Source: Methanocalculaceae archaeon
Lineage (GTDB): Archaea; Halobacteriota; Methanomicrobia; Methanomicrobiales; Methanocorpusculaceae
Assembly: GCA_031262705.1 (NCBI GenBank)
Contig: JAISHD010000075.1
Span: forward strand, 1 to 40,405
Direction: 5' to 3'
DNA: 40,405 nt
The translations under genes and the position numbers were made by a program. The notes under the pieces are model-generated. The model worked only from the letters and a program-made list of their open reading frames with translations, searched no databases and was not told the origin of the DNA. This document shows, one piece after another, positions 19,363 through 28,808 of this stretch (within the stretch, counting starts at the first letter, position 1; every line of letters starts with the position of its first letter).

Positions 19363-19492
19363 GCGGCGGATGTGTCTTATCCGGCCCGCCTCTACTCATC
19401 CATCTGCATGTACCATTTTTGCGGTATCACTAGAGAAAGGAAGATTGACACAAGTCAAAATATATGTGGCATGCCGGTCAAATAGGTAGTGA

Positions 19493-20299
19493 ATGAGACA
19501 GATAGCCCTCTACGGCAAGGGAGGTATCGGAAAATCCACAACATCCGCAAACCTGTCGGCGGCGTTTTCGGAGATGGACCTGGATGTCATGCAGATCGGC
19601 TGTGATCCCAAACACGACAGTACCCGGATGCTGATGCATGGACGCTGGATTCCGACCGTTCTGGAACAGATGTATGAGCGAAAAGATCTCACCGCCGAGG
19701 ATGTTATCTTCACCGGATTTGGTGGTGTCCGGTGTGTCGAGGCAGGCGGGCCGGAGCCTGGCATCGGCTGTGCGGGGCGGGGAATCATTGCAACGTTTCA
19801 GCTGCTGGAAAAAATGAAAGCGCTCTACGGCAACGTGGTGGTGTATGATGTTCTGGGCGATGTGGTCTGCGGAGGGTTTGCGATGCCGATGCGGGACGGC
19901 TATGCGCAGGAGGTGTATCTGGTGACAAGCGGCGAACTGATGAGCCTGTATGCCGCAAACAACATCTGCAAGGCAATTGCCCGGCTGTCACAGCGGAGTA
20001 CGGCACGGTGCAGGCTGGGGGGAGTTATCTGCAACTCAAAGAATATGGATAACGAACGCGAGCTTGTTGCAGAGTTTGCACACCGGATCGGATCAAACCT
20101 CGTGCAGTTTATTCCTCGCGACAAGGCGGTGCAGGCGGCCGAGGTGAACCAGATGACGGTTATAGAACACGCCCCGCAGTCGCCGCAGGCCGAGGTGTAC
20201 CGCGAACTTGCGAAGACGATTCTTGCCAATGAAGATCTGCGGATTCCCAAAGCCCTTGAACTTGACGAGCTGGAACATCTTGCCAGAGAATATTTATGA
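19493..20299 (+). CDS. Nitrogenase iron-protein (NifH/CfbC/BchL superfamily) homologue
   Basis: [15 protein letters not shown]; Cys ligands in [23 protein letters not shown] and [22 protein letters not shown]-like aaaatatatg at about 19457 and AGGTAGTG upstream of the ATG. Confidence 0.93.
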   Translation: MRQIALYGKGGIGKSTTSANLSAAFSEMDLDVMQIGCDPKHDSTRMLMHGRWIPTVLEQMYERKDLTAEDVIFTGFGGVRCVEAGGPEPGIGCAGRGIIATFQLLEKMKALYGNVVVYDVLGDVVCGGFAMPMRDGYAQEVYLVTSGELMSLYAANNICKAIARLSQRSTARCRLGGVICNSKNMDNERELVAEFAHRIGSNLVQFIPRDKAVQAAEVNQMTVIEHAPQSPQAEVYRELAKTILANEDLRIPKALELDELEHLAREYL

Positions 20300-21326
20300 A
20301 GCCCGGATGGCAGGATGCACCTTAACCGGTGCCCTGTCGGTTGCCTGTTTTATTCCCGGAGCGGTAGCGGTGGTGCATGCACCGCAGGGCTGTGTGCATC
20401 AGACGTTTTCCATACTGCATGCGATGGCAAACGAGAGTGATCTCTGGACGGTGCCGGAGATTCTTGTCTCCGATATCAGCGACCGTGAGGTGATCTTCGG
20501 CGGTGAGGAGCGGCTTTCTGCAACACTGGATACGGCGGCGGCAAAGAAACCAGATCTGATTGTGGTGGTGACATCATGCGTGCCGGAGACGATTGGAGAC
20601 GACTGCGGTGTGATCTGTTCCCGCCACCCGTATGCAGACCGGATTGTGTATGTGCCAACGTCAGGATTTCTGGGCGGCAGTGCAAAGGACGGGGAGAATG
20701 CGGTGCTCGAGGCGCTCGCAACCCATGCACCGGTTCGTGAGCCGGTTCCAGGCACGGTTGCGCTGATCGGGGAAAAAAATCTGGAGTCTGAAGCGGATCA
20801 GAACTATGCGGAGGTGGAACGACTGCTCAACCGGCTGGGTCTCCGGGTTACGGTGCGGTTCTGCCGGAACTGTGATTATGCGACACTGATGCAGCTTGGA
20901 ACGGCGGCATGTTTCATTCTGCGGGATGATCGGGCGGCGGATGCGGGGAAAAGGATCGGCGAACGGTTCGGGCGTCCGGTAATTTCTGAGTTCCCCCACG
21001 GACTGTCCGGTTGTCTCACATTCCTGCGGGCAGCCGGAGAAGCGTGCGGTGTTGTGGAGGAACGGATTGCGGCGGCGATTGCGGAGGAGACGGCTTATCA
21101 GGGATCGATGCTGGAGAAGTTTGCAAATCTTTCCGGAACAGCGGTGTTTCTCGGCGCCGAACCGTTCACGGGAACGGCAGAGGTCGCCCGCGAGGCAATT
21201 GCCCGGCTGGACATGCAGGAAAGTACGGACGGATTTTCGATCCGGCTACCGTTTTATCTGCCCATCGGCACCGCAGGGGTTGAGAAGATGCTGTATCTGT
21301 GGCGGCGGACGGTGAACAATGGCTGA
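20229..21326 (+). CDS. Nitrogenase component 1-like protein (NifD/E-like)
   Basis: [47 protein letters not shown] (three NifD-type cysteine positions); [21 protein letters not shown]. Start uncertain (ATG 20229 overlapping the H gene, or ATG 20307). Confidence 0.85.
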   Translation: MKICGFPKPLNLTSWNILPENIYEARMAGCTLTGALSVACFIPGAVAVVHAPQGCVHQTFSILHAMANESDLWTVPEILVSDISDREVIFGGEERLSATLDTAAAKKPDLIVVVTSCVPETIGDDCGVICSRHPYADRIVYVPTSGFLGGSAKDGENAVLEALATHAPVREPVPGTVALIGEKNLESEADQNYAEVERLLNRLGLRVTVRFCRNCDYATLMQLGTAACFILRDDRAADAGKRIGERFGRPVISEFPHGLSGCLTFLRAAGEACGVVEERIAAAIAEETAYQGSMLEKFANLSGTAVFLGAEPFTGTAEVAREAIARLDMQESTDGFSIRLPFYLPIGTAGVEKMLYLWRRTVNNG

Positions 21327-22455
21327 GAACAACTGTGCAAATCCGGTCTGGCCTTGTGCGATGACCGGAGCAGCGGCGACGCTTGCGGGTTTTCCGGATC
21401 TCTGCGTGATTCTTCACGGGTCATCGGGCTGCTACTATTATCCGCGGTCGCTGCTGAAGGTACCGCTGTTCAGTACGTATCTGCTGGAGTCGGAGATTGT
21501 GTTTGGTACCATCGACCGGCTGCATGCGGTTGTTACTGAGATTGCATCGACCGGAAAACCTGTTGCGGTGGTGAACACCTGTGTTCCGGCACTGACCGGC
21601 GAGGATCTGAAGACGGCATTTTCGGAGGAAACGGCAATGTTTGTGGATGCCCCCGGTTTCTGCGGGAATGCAGAGGAGGGTGCGGCAAAGGCATTTGCAG
21701 CGATGATGCCGGACATTGCAGCGGATCGGTCCGGAGTCAACATCGACGGTATCAATCTGCTGGATCTGTTCTGGCGTGGGAATCTTCATGAGACGGAACG
21801 GCTGCTTGTCCTCCTCGGAATTCCTGTTGCGGTGCGGTTCTGCCGCGACACATGGAAAAATCTTCAGGCGGGAGCAGCTCCGGTCACCATCTCAGCAAAT
21901 CCGTCCTATGCATCAGGTGTAGGAGAGTATCTTGGCAGTATGCTGTTTTTGGATATTCCGAAAACAGTTGACCGGCTTCTTACGCTGTTCCCGAACATTG
22001 ATGCGGAGGTGGTGCTCGCGGAACGGCAGCAGGTGGAGGAACAGATGTTTTACTCCTGTGATAAGTATCTGCGGAAGTACACACCACCGGTCGTTGCGGT
22101 TGCTGCGCAGGAGAGCTACGCGGTGTTTGCAAAAGCGATGATGGAGCGGTACTTCGGGTCAGATGTGCCGGTGGTGTTCGCCCGCGATCGTGCGGCGGCA
22201 TCTGTTCCCTACTCAGTGAACTCCGCGGAGATAAATGCAAAGATTGCGGCGGCAGAACCGGATCTGATTCTCGGTTCAACCTTTGAGGCGGCAGCCTGCC
22301 GGCATGCGGCGTTCTTCGGCATCACGCCGCCGGATAGAAGCCGTATCTCCGTCGCCGCCCGACCTCTTGCCGGTGTTGAAGGGGGGCTGATGCTGATCGA
22401 AGGGGCACTGAATGCGCTGATGAATGCACATACGGCGGAGGGGAAGAAGCAGTAG
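21319..22455 (+). CDS. Nitrogenase component 1-like protein (NifK/N-like)
   Basis: NPVWPCAMTGAAATLAGFPDLCVILHGSSGCYYYPRS and VVNTCVPALTGEDL (NifK-type cysteine positions); overlaps the preceding gene by 8 bp. Confidence 0.85.
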   Translation: MAENNCANPVWPCAMTGAAATLAGFPDLCVILHGSSGCYYYPRSLLKVPLFSTYLLESEIVFGTIDRLHAVVTEIASTGKPVAVVNTCVPALTGEDLKTAFSEETAMFVDAPGFCGNAEEGAAKAFAAMMPDIAADRSGVNIDGINLLDLFWRGNLHETERLLVLLGIPVAVRFCRDTWKNLQAGAAPVTISANPSYASGVGEYLGSMLFLDIPKTVDRLLTLFPNIDAEVVLAERQQVEEQMFYSCDKYLRKYTPPVVAVAAQESYAVFAKAMMERYFGSDVPVVFARDRAAASVPYSVNSAEINAKIAAAEPDLILGSTFEAAACRHAAFFGITPPDRSRISVAARPLAGVEGGLMLIEGALNALMNAHTAEGKKQ

Positions 22456-22640
22456 TTTTTTTTGAAGCCACTGTATCCGAAAGATTCTGATGCAATGATA
22501 AAACATTCCCATATTTGTGCAAAAAAATCTTTTTCGCGCGGAATGATCTGATTTAGGATATTCATTCCGAGTTTATCACGATTTATCATTTTCCAGCCAC
22601 CAGCAATTTATACCCGTAACATCAACAAATAGTTCGACAT

Positions 22641-23213
22641 ATGACTAATGAAAATACTGCAAATGTCGCATTTCCGATCAACCCGGGCCCCATCGGTCTG
22701 TTCGGGTTTGCCTTTACCACCATCATGCTGAGTTTGTGTAACTTCGGCATCTTTGAGATGAACGCTGTAATCATCAGCCTTGCCTTTCTCTTTGGCGGCG
22801 CTGCGCAATTCCTTGCAGGTATCCTTGAATGGCGGGGCGGAAACATATTTGGAATGGTAGTCTTTACCTCATTCGGTATGTTCTGGCTTGTCTTTGCCCT
22901 TGCCGCAGTTTTACCGCTTATGGGACTTGCAGCAGCCACAGAACCAATTGCCATGGGATGCTATCTCGCACTCTGGGCAATATTTACCGCAACAGTTGCT
23001 CTTGCATCCACCGGCAAAGGAATTGTACTTCCCGTCACTCTCTGGCTGGTCTGTGCAGTCTTTGTCTGTCTCGCTCTTGCAGACTTCACTGGGATTGAAA
23101 CAGCAAAAGTTCTCGGAGGAGGACTCGGCATTATTGCAGGAGCATGTGCCTACTACATTGGTACTGCAGATTTGATCAACGGCATTCACGGATGCAGAAA
23201 ACTCAAACTCTGA
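22641..23213 (+). CDS. GPR1/FUN34/YaaH (SatP-like) acetate/succinate transporter family protein
   Basis: NPGPIGLFGFAFTTIMLSL family motif, six predicted TM helices, 190 aa. Confidence 0.88.
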   Translation: MTNENTANVAFPINPGPIGLFGFAFTTIMLSLCNFGIFEMNAVIISLAFLFGGAAQFLAGILEWRGGNIFGMVVFTSFGMFWLVFALAAVLPLMGLAAATEPIAMGCYLALWAIFTATVALASTGKGIVLPVTLWLVCAVFVCLALADFTGIETAKVLGGGLGIIAGACAYYIGTADLINGIHGCRKLKL

Positions 23214-23261
23214 GAGTAAAAAAGAAAAAGATGCGGCAGATTTCACTGCCAAAATGTATTT

Positions 23262-24392
23262 TTACAGCACCGTTTCGATACGATCGAGCGCCTCTTCGAG
23301 CCGCGACATCGACGCCGCATACGAGATGCGAACCCAGCCCGGAGCACCGAACGCCGTTCCCGGTGTTGCCGCAACATGCGCTTTGTCCAGCCATCTGTTC
23401 GCCATCGCGGAATCATCGCCGCCCACATTGATGAACGCATAGAACGCACCCTCTGCCGGAGCAGTGGAAAGACCCATACCCGCAAGCCGGCCGATGACGT
23501 ACTTACGGCGCTCTTCAAACTGTCTGCGCATCTCCTCAACGCAGGTCTGATCGCCGTTCAGTGCTGCAACACCGCCCCACATCGCAAACGTATTCACACA
23601 GCCGACCGAGTGCTGCATCACCTTATCCATTGCAGGAATCACATCAAGCGGCGCTGCAAGATAGCCAAGCCGCCATCCCGTCATCGCATACGCTTTGGAA
23701 AAACCATTGATCGTGATAGTCCGCTCCAGCATATCACCGACCGTTGCAATCGACACGTGCTCTTTGCCGTAGACGAGTTTTTCATAGATCTCATCCGAAA
23801 GACAGAACAGATCATGATCCATGCACACATCGGCAATCAACCGGAGCGACGAACTGCCGAGAATTGAACCTGTCGGATTGGACGGTGTGTTCACGATGAT
23901 CATCTTCGTCTTATCCGTGATCACCTCATAAATCGACTCATCCACCTGAAAATCCGCATTCAGCGAGTAGTGGACGGCCTTTCCTCCGGCAATCTGTACG
24001 CACGGCTCATACGAAACCCAAGACGGATCGATGATCACAACCTCGTCACCCTTGTTAAGCGTCGCCATCATGGTAATGCGGATAGCATCCTTCGCTCCCG
24101 CCGTTATCATAATCTGTTTCTGCGTTGCCGCAATGTGATTGTCACGGTTCAGTTTGTCGGCAACCGCCTGCGTCAGTTCCGGAATACCGCGGGATGGTGC
24201 ATAGTGCGTCTCGCCGCGGTTCAGCGCATCAATCGCCGCCTGCGTAATATGGGCAGGCGTCGCAAAGTCCGGTTCACCCACCGCAAGACTGATCACATCA
24301 ATGCCGGATGCGATCATTTCCTTCGAACGGTTGCTCATCGCCATAGTGGCTGACGGCGCAACCGCTGCAATCGTTTCCGAAACCGATCTCAT
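23262..24392 (-). CDS. Pyridoxal-phosphate aminotransferase class I (aspartate aminotransferase-like)
   Basis: [41 protein letters not shown]. Confidence 0.93.
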   Translation of the reverse strand: MRSVSETIAAVAPSATMAMSNRSKEMIASGIDVISLAVGEPDFATPAHITQAAIDALNRGETHYAPSRGIPELTQAVADKLNRDNHIAATQKQIMITAGAKDAIRITMMATLNKGDEVVIIDPSWVSYEPCVQIAGGKAVHYSLNADFQVDESIYEVITDKTKMIIVNTPSNPTGSILGSSSLRLIADVCMDHDLFCLSDEIYEKLVYGKEHVSIATVGDMLERTITINGFSKAYAMTGWRLGYLAAPLDVIPAMDKVMQHSVGCVNTFAMWGGVAALNGDQTCVEEMRRQFEERRKYVIGRLAGMGLSTAPAEGAFYAFINVGGDDSAMANRWLDKAHVAATPGTAFGAPGWVRISYAASMSRLEEALDRIETVL

Positions 24393-24808
24393 TCCTGAAG
24401 TCTCCGGACCATCTTTACCGCCGACTCGACTGCACGCTTGCCGTACTCGATACGGTCTTCAGCTTCAAGTCTCGTCATGCCCGGTCCGGAGATGCCAAGC
24501 GCAACCGGCTTGTCGAACTCAAGCGAAAGGTCAAGAATCTTCCGAGCTGCATGCTGGACCACAATCTGGTCGTGATCCGTTGCACCCTCAATGACACAGC
24601 CGATGGTGACAACCGCATCAATATCCGATTTTTTCAGAAGTTTGCGGATGGCAAGAGGCATATCGTAGGCGCCGGGAACATAGATCCGATCGTGAACTCC
24701 CGCACCAAGGAACCGTGCGTGCTCTTCTGCCTCCATCTCCATCATATAAGTAAGATCGCGGTTAAACTCTGCAACAACGAATCCGAGTCTGACTGATTTG
24801 TCGGTCAT
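24389..24808 (-). CDS. ribH: 6,7-dimethyl-8-ribityllumazine synthase
   Basis: [41 protein letters not shown]; start ATG at 24808; overlaps the aminotransferase by 4 bp. Confidence 0.9.
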   Translation of the reverse strand: MTDKSVRLGFVVAEFNRDLTYMMEMEAEEHARFLGAGVHDRIYVPGAYDMPLAIRKLLKKSDIDAVVTIGCVIEGATDHDQIVVQHAARKILDLSLEFDKPVALGISGPGMTRLEAEDRIEYGKRAVESAVKMVRRLQE

Positions 24809-24863
24809 GGTAATCTCAATACAATTCTGTCGCAAAAGTATATAGTGGTTCACAAAAAAGTAT

Positions 24864-24894
24864 CAACTCAAAAATGAGTTGGTATTGAGTTGGT
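24864..24894. repeat. Short hairpin CAACTCA-aaaa-TGAGTTG followed by a direct repeat TGAGTTGGT x2
   Basis: CAACTCA 24864-24870, TGAGTTG 24875-24881; TGAGTTGGT at 24875 and 24886. Confidence 0.7.
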
Positions 24895-24901
24895 GATAGA
24901 G

Positions 24902-25515
24902 TTACTGTTTGTTTTCCGGGGCAGGTGCTCTGGTTCTCTGGTAGCACCAGGAAAAGATTGCAACCGACAGGGGGACCAGAGTCAGAATGCCGATACCGGT
25001 CGGAGTATCGAAAATCACAGTCCAGCCGAAGTTGTTCGGAGTGAGGAAGCACAGACCAACAGGATGTGGACACATCCCATGACAACGGCTATCAGAGTCG
25101 CTATCAGAGTTGTAATTTTTTCGCGATAGAAGTACCAGATAATGCCGCATGCAGTACCTGCGATCAGCGTTGCAAGGCAGCAGGGAACCATCGTTGCACC
25201 GCCGAGAGTGAACCGGTAAGCAGCACCGATAACCGCAGCACCAATACCGATTACGGGGCCGAACCACAAACTGCCGTAGATCGGACCACCGTCACGGACA
25301 TTGAGCAGTGCGCCGCCGTACTCAATGCTTGCGATCGAACCAAGCAGAGACATTATACCAAAAATTACAATTCCGGCAGAGTATTTTATCCAGTCGGTAA
25401 AATCTCCCTTCATATCATCAAGAAGGCGGGTTTTCCCAAGGATAATGCCAAGTATTGCAGCAAATCCAAGATTTACCCCGAACAGCACGATCACGTCTCC
25501 TACAGTTGCATCCAT
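24902..25515 (-). pseudogene. LytS-type 5TM receptor-like membrane protein (5TMR_LYT-like), apparently frameshifted near the C-terminus
   Basis: ORF 25015..25515 has VRDGGPIYGSLWFGPVIGIGAAVIGAAYRFTLGGATMVPCCLATLIAGTACGI. The last TM/tail (NNFGWTVIFDTPTGIGILTLVPLSVAIFSWCYQRTRAPAPENKQ) is in another frame ending at 24902. Confidence 0.6.
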
Positions 25516-25563
25516 AATAAATATACTAATGATTTCTGTAGTATTTGAGAATATCGATGATAC

Positions 25564-26634
25564 TTAGTGATGTCGATGACCGTGCGTATGGTGAAGATCA
25601 GGTGTATGCGGATGACTGTGCACCATAGTCTCGTGCGTATGCGGATGAGAGTGTTCGCCTTCCACCGGCGGGTCATGGACATGGGTGTGGTGTTCGTCGT
25701 CATGACGGTGACGGTGTTCATGAGTCAGCAGTGTGTGGACATGGCGATGGCGGTGACCGCCGGCAGCGGCAAAGTAGGCCCCGGCAATCATGATTCCTGT
25801 GGCGACTGCAAAGAAAACGGTCACCGGTGTCTGGAAGATCACAAACGACAGTCCGACACCAATGAACGGGGCAACAGCATAAAATGCACTTGTCCGGGCT
25901 GCACCAAGTGTTCGCTGGGCAAGAACATAGAAGTAGATCGAAAGACCATAAGCGAAGAATCCGAGCAGAAGTGCGGCAAGAATACCACCGACATCTGAAG
26001 TCATCTCACGTGCAAGCAGGGCGAGCAGGAGCGCACCTCCTCCCGCGCCGAATCCTTTTATGATCACAATCTCTACCGGGTCTTTTAAGGAGAGCATCCG
26101 TGTACAGTTGTTCTCAAAACCCCAGGCAACACAGGCAAGCAGGACGAAAATCGATCCGGTGGAGAAGGCAAAGCTGCTCATGTCCTCAACGGTGAGGATG
26201 ATGCTTGCGCAGACGATCAGAATAATGGCAAACCAGAGCCTTCGATCGATAGTTTCCCGAAAGATGAGAAGGGCGATTACGGAGGTGGTGACGATCTCAA
26301 AGTTGTTTAAGAGAGATGCATTCGCCGCAGTAGTCATGGTAAGACCAAACATCAGCAGAACAGGTGCGGCAATGTCGAGGACTATCATGCCGATGACGTA
26401 CGGAAGATCCTTTCTGCCGACAGGAGCTTCACGGACCTCCTGTTTGCAGGAAGTCCGGACCAGACTGACCACAGCCATACCAATACCTGCCCCAAGATAC
26501 AGGAGAGCTGCAAGAAGTGCCGGAGGTACGCTGTCCAGCAGTACTTTGGAGACCGGCGAACTGATGCCGTAAAGAACAGCGGCAAGTACAGCAAAACCGA
26601 TTGCAAGAAATCGGGGGTCAACGACAGCGGACAT
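25564..26634 (-). CDS. EamA/DMT-family transporter with His-rich C-terminal tail
   Basis: 10-TM EamA-type protein (AVLYGISSPVSKVLL, TTAANASLLNNFEIVTT); about 25 His in the last ~65 residues. Confidence 0.88.
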   Translation of the reverse strand: MSAVVDPRFLAIGFAVLAAVLYGISSPVSKVLLDSVPPALLAALLYLGAGIGMAVVSLVRTSCKQEVREAPVGRKDLPYVIGMIVLDIAAPVLLMFGLTMTTAANASLLNNFEIVTTSVIALLIFRETIDRRLWFAIILIVCASIILTVEDMSSFAFSTGSIFVLLACVAWGFENNCTRMLSLKDPVEIVIIKGFGAGGGALLLALLAREMTSDVGGILAALLLGFFAYGLSIYFYVLAQRTLGAARTSAFYAVAPFIGVGLSFVIFQTPVTVFFAVATGIMIAGAYFAAAGGHRHRHVHTLLTHEHRHRHDDEHHTHVHDPPVEGEHSHPHTHETMVHSHPHTPDLHHTHGHRHH

Positions 26635-26782
26635 GTTCTGTCTGTAATATTGGCAATAATTGCATATAACTCTCTGTTAGAATAGATTTTTTGATTGTTA
26701 TGCGGATTTATTACCAAAAATCCCAGGGCGTGCGACGCGTATTACGGACTGCAGATTTGTACAAAAAGAGTAAGTGATTTTG

Positions 26783-27394
26783 TTACCGCGTGCTGAAATC
26801 AAACACATAGAGTGTGCCGGAGTCGCTATGCAGAATTCTTTCCAGACGGTACTCAACGATCACCTGTTCCGTTCCGGATACTGCCCAGGGAACAAAGGAG
26901 GAGTCGGAAACTACAATGTGATATGTGGTGTCCCTTTTTCCAGATTTGGGAAGGATGAGACCGGACGGTTTTGCGCTGAGAACTCCTGCACGCAGTTCGA
27001 GGACAATGTTTTCTGCATGTCGGTTGGCAGACTGGTAGGTGAAGACCACCGGATAGTATGTGGTACCATTCACCTGAAATGTGAACACCCCGCGTTCCAT
27101 ACTGAATCGTCCCGGAGACGCGCGGGAAAAGGAAAAGATAGAGATAGGACTTTTCACCAGTGCGAGGGTAAAGATTTTCTGGCCGTAGACTCCGGTGTTT
27201 TCCGCTACAAGAAAGAGGTCAAGATCGTATTTGAATGCAGCAAACTGCCGGAAAAGATCTTCATTCTGGGAACGTTCCAGTTCTTCTGCGATCTCCGGCG
27301 CAGCATGAATCGACCAGATGCCAAGAGCGAGGATGATCATCACAAGAATCAGGGAAAACCCGATCACTTCGGAAACCGCGTCATCACTGTACAT
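26783..27394 (-). CDS. Archaeal type IV pilin-like / secreted protein with class III-type N-terminus
   Basis: MYSDDAVSEVIGFSLILVMIILALGIW, an archaeal pilin-like signal; divergent C-terminal domain. Confidence 0.7.
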   Translation of the reverse strand: MYSDDAVSEVIGFSLILVMIILALGIWSIHAAPEIAEELERSQNEDLFRQFAAFKYDLDLFLVAENTGVYGQKIFTLALVKSPISIFSFSRASPGRFSMERGVFTFQVNGTTYYPVVFTYQSANRHAENIVLELRAGVLSAKPSGLILPKSGKRDTTYHIVVSDSSFVPWAVSGTEQVIVEYRLERILHSDSGTLYVFDFSTR

Positions 27395-28074
27395 CAGGTG
27401 ACCTCAATCAGATAGAGAACTTCCCGGACAGTCAGGTTGGATCGAGTGGCATTGCCAAGTGACTGTGTAAACGTTTTCCCGAGAAGGGAGTCACCCGAGA
27501 CGGAAACACTTGCGTTGATGAACCGACGCTCACGGATGTTTTCCACACGGAACCTGAGTATGATCGGATCTGTTTTGGATATCTCGACCGCAGGGGACGC
27601 AAGAGCAGGGATCGTAAGACAGACATCGTTCCCGCGATGAGAAATGGACGGAGGAAGGATAACCGATCGTATCCCACCGGTCGTAAGCGCAACCGTTCCG
27701 CAGTCAGACGAGAGTACAAAACGTTCCACATACGTACACTTCGGGGCATAGGATAGTTTGAGCGGGATATAGGATGCCGCCGACTCATTGTCTGCGACAT
27801 GGATCACCGCATTCGAGATTCCGATGCTGAGAGTTCCTGCATCGATCATCATCGATCGGGCGTCACCAGCCCCTCCCGCAATCCACAGCAGATCCATTGC
27901 GAGTTTTATGTCAGAGAACTGTACCACAGTCGCCGCTGCGGTATGTTGTTCTTTCTGCAGTTCTTCGGCAGGAACTCCACCTGCTGCCCATACGGAGAAA
28001 ACAACTGCGATCAACGCAAGAATGCAGATGAACCCGACAACTTCAGAGATACCGTCATCTGCGGATGAGTGCAT
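27394..28074 (-). CDS. Archaeal type IV pilin-like / secreted protein with class III-type N-terminus
   Basis: MHSSADDGISEVVGFICILALIAVVFSVWAAG; start/stop overlap with the downstream pilin-like gene. Confidence 0.7.
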   Translation of the reverse strand: MHSSADDGISEVVGFICILALIAVVFSVWAAGGVPAEELQKEQHTAAATVVQFSDIKLAMDLLWIAGGAGDARSMMIDAGTLSIGISNAVIHVADNESAASYIPLKLSYAPKCTYVERFVLSSDCGTVALTTGGIRSVILPPSISHRGNDVCLTIPALASPAVEISKTDPIILRFRVENIRERRFINASVSVSGDSLLGKTFTQSLGNATRSNLTVREVLYLIEVT

Positions 28075-28104
28075 ATCAGAACTTTATCGAAACTCACAAT
28101 ATAA

Positions 28105-28605
<501 letters not shown>

Positions 28606-28622
28606 ATGAGGTGAAGTAAACA

Positions 28623-28796
28623 ATGACAAAAGGCACACCATCAATGGGTCTGCGCAACAAGCATTCCCACATCATCTGCAGCCGCTGTGGAAAACAGTCA
28701 TTCCACGCCCGGCACGGTGTTTGTTCATCATGCGGTTTTGGAAAAAGCTCCAAGATCCGCGGATACAAATGGACGAAGAAAGCAGCAGATAACTAA
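28623..28796 (+). CDS. rpl37e: 50S ribosomal protein L37e
   Basis: [57 protein letters not shown] (zinc-ribbon CxxC pairs); 57 aa, absent from the supplied ORF track. Confidence 0.95.
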   Translation: MTKGTPSMGLRNKHSHIICSRCGKQSFHARHGVCSSCGFGKSSKIRGYKWTKKAADN

Positions 28797-28808
28797 AAAG
28801 GTTGTTGT

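Noticed and set aside
19493-22455. Calling the locus nifHDK (nitrogen fixation)
   Set aside because: Component-1 subunits are only about 375 aa, and no nifE/N/B or nifI genes are adjacent; sequence features look group-IV-like.
19493-22455. Calling the H and D genes cfbC/cfbD (coenzyme F430)
   Set aside because: There are two component-1 subunits with NifD- and NifK-like cysteine patterns rather than the single CfbD; not excluded without phylogeny.
25567-25770. Treating the repetitive cat/cac-rich DNA as a tandem-repeat element
   Set aside because: It encodes the in-frame His-rich tail of the EamA transporter; the repetition follows from His codons.
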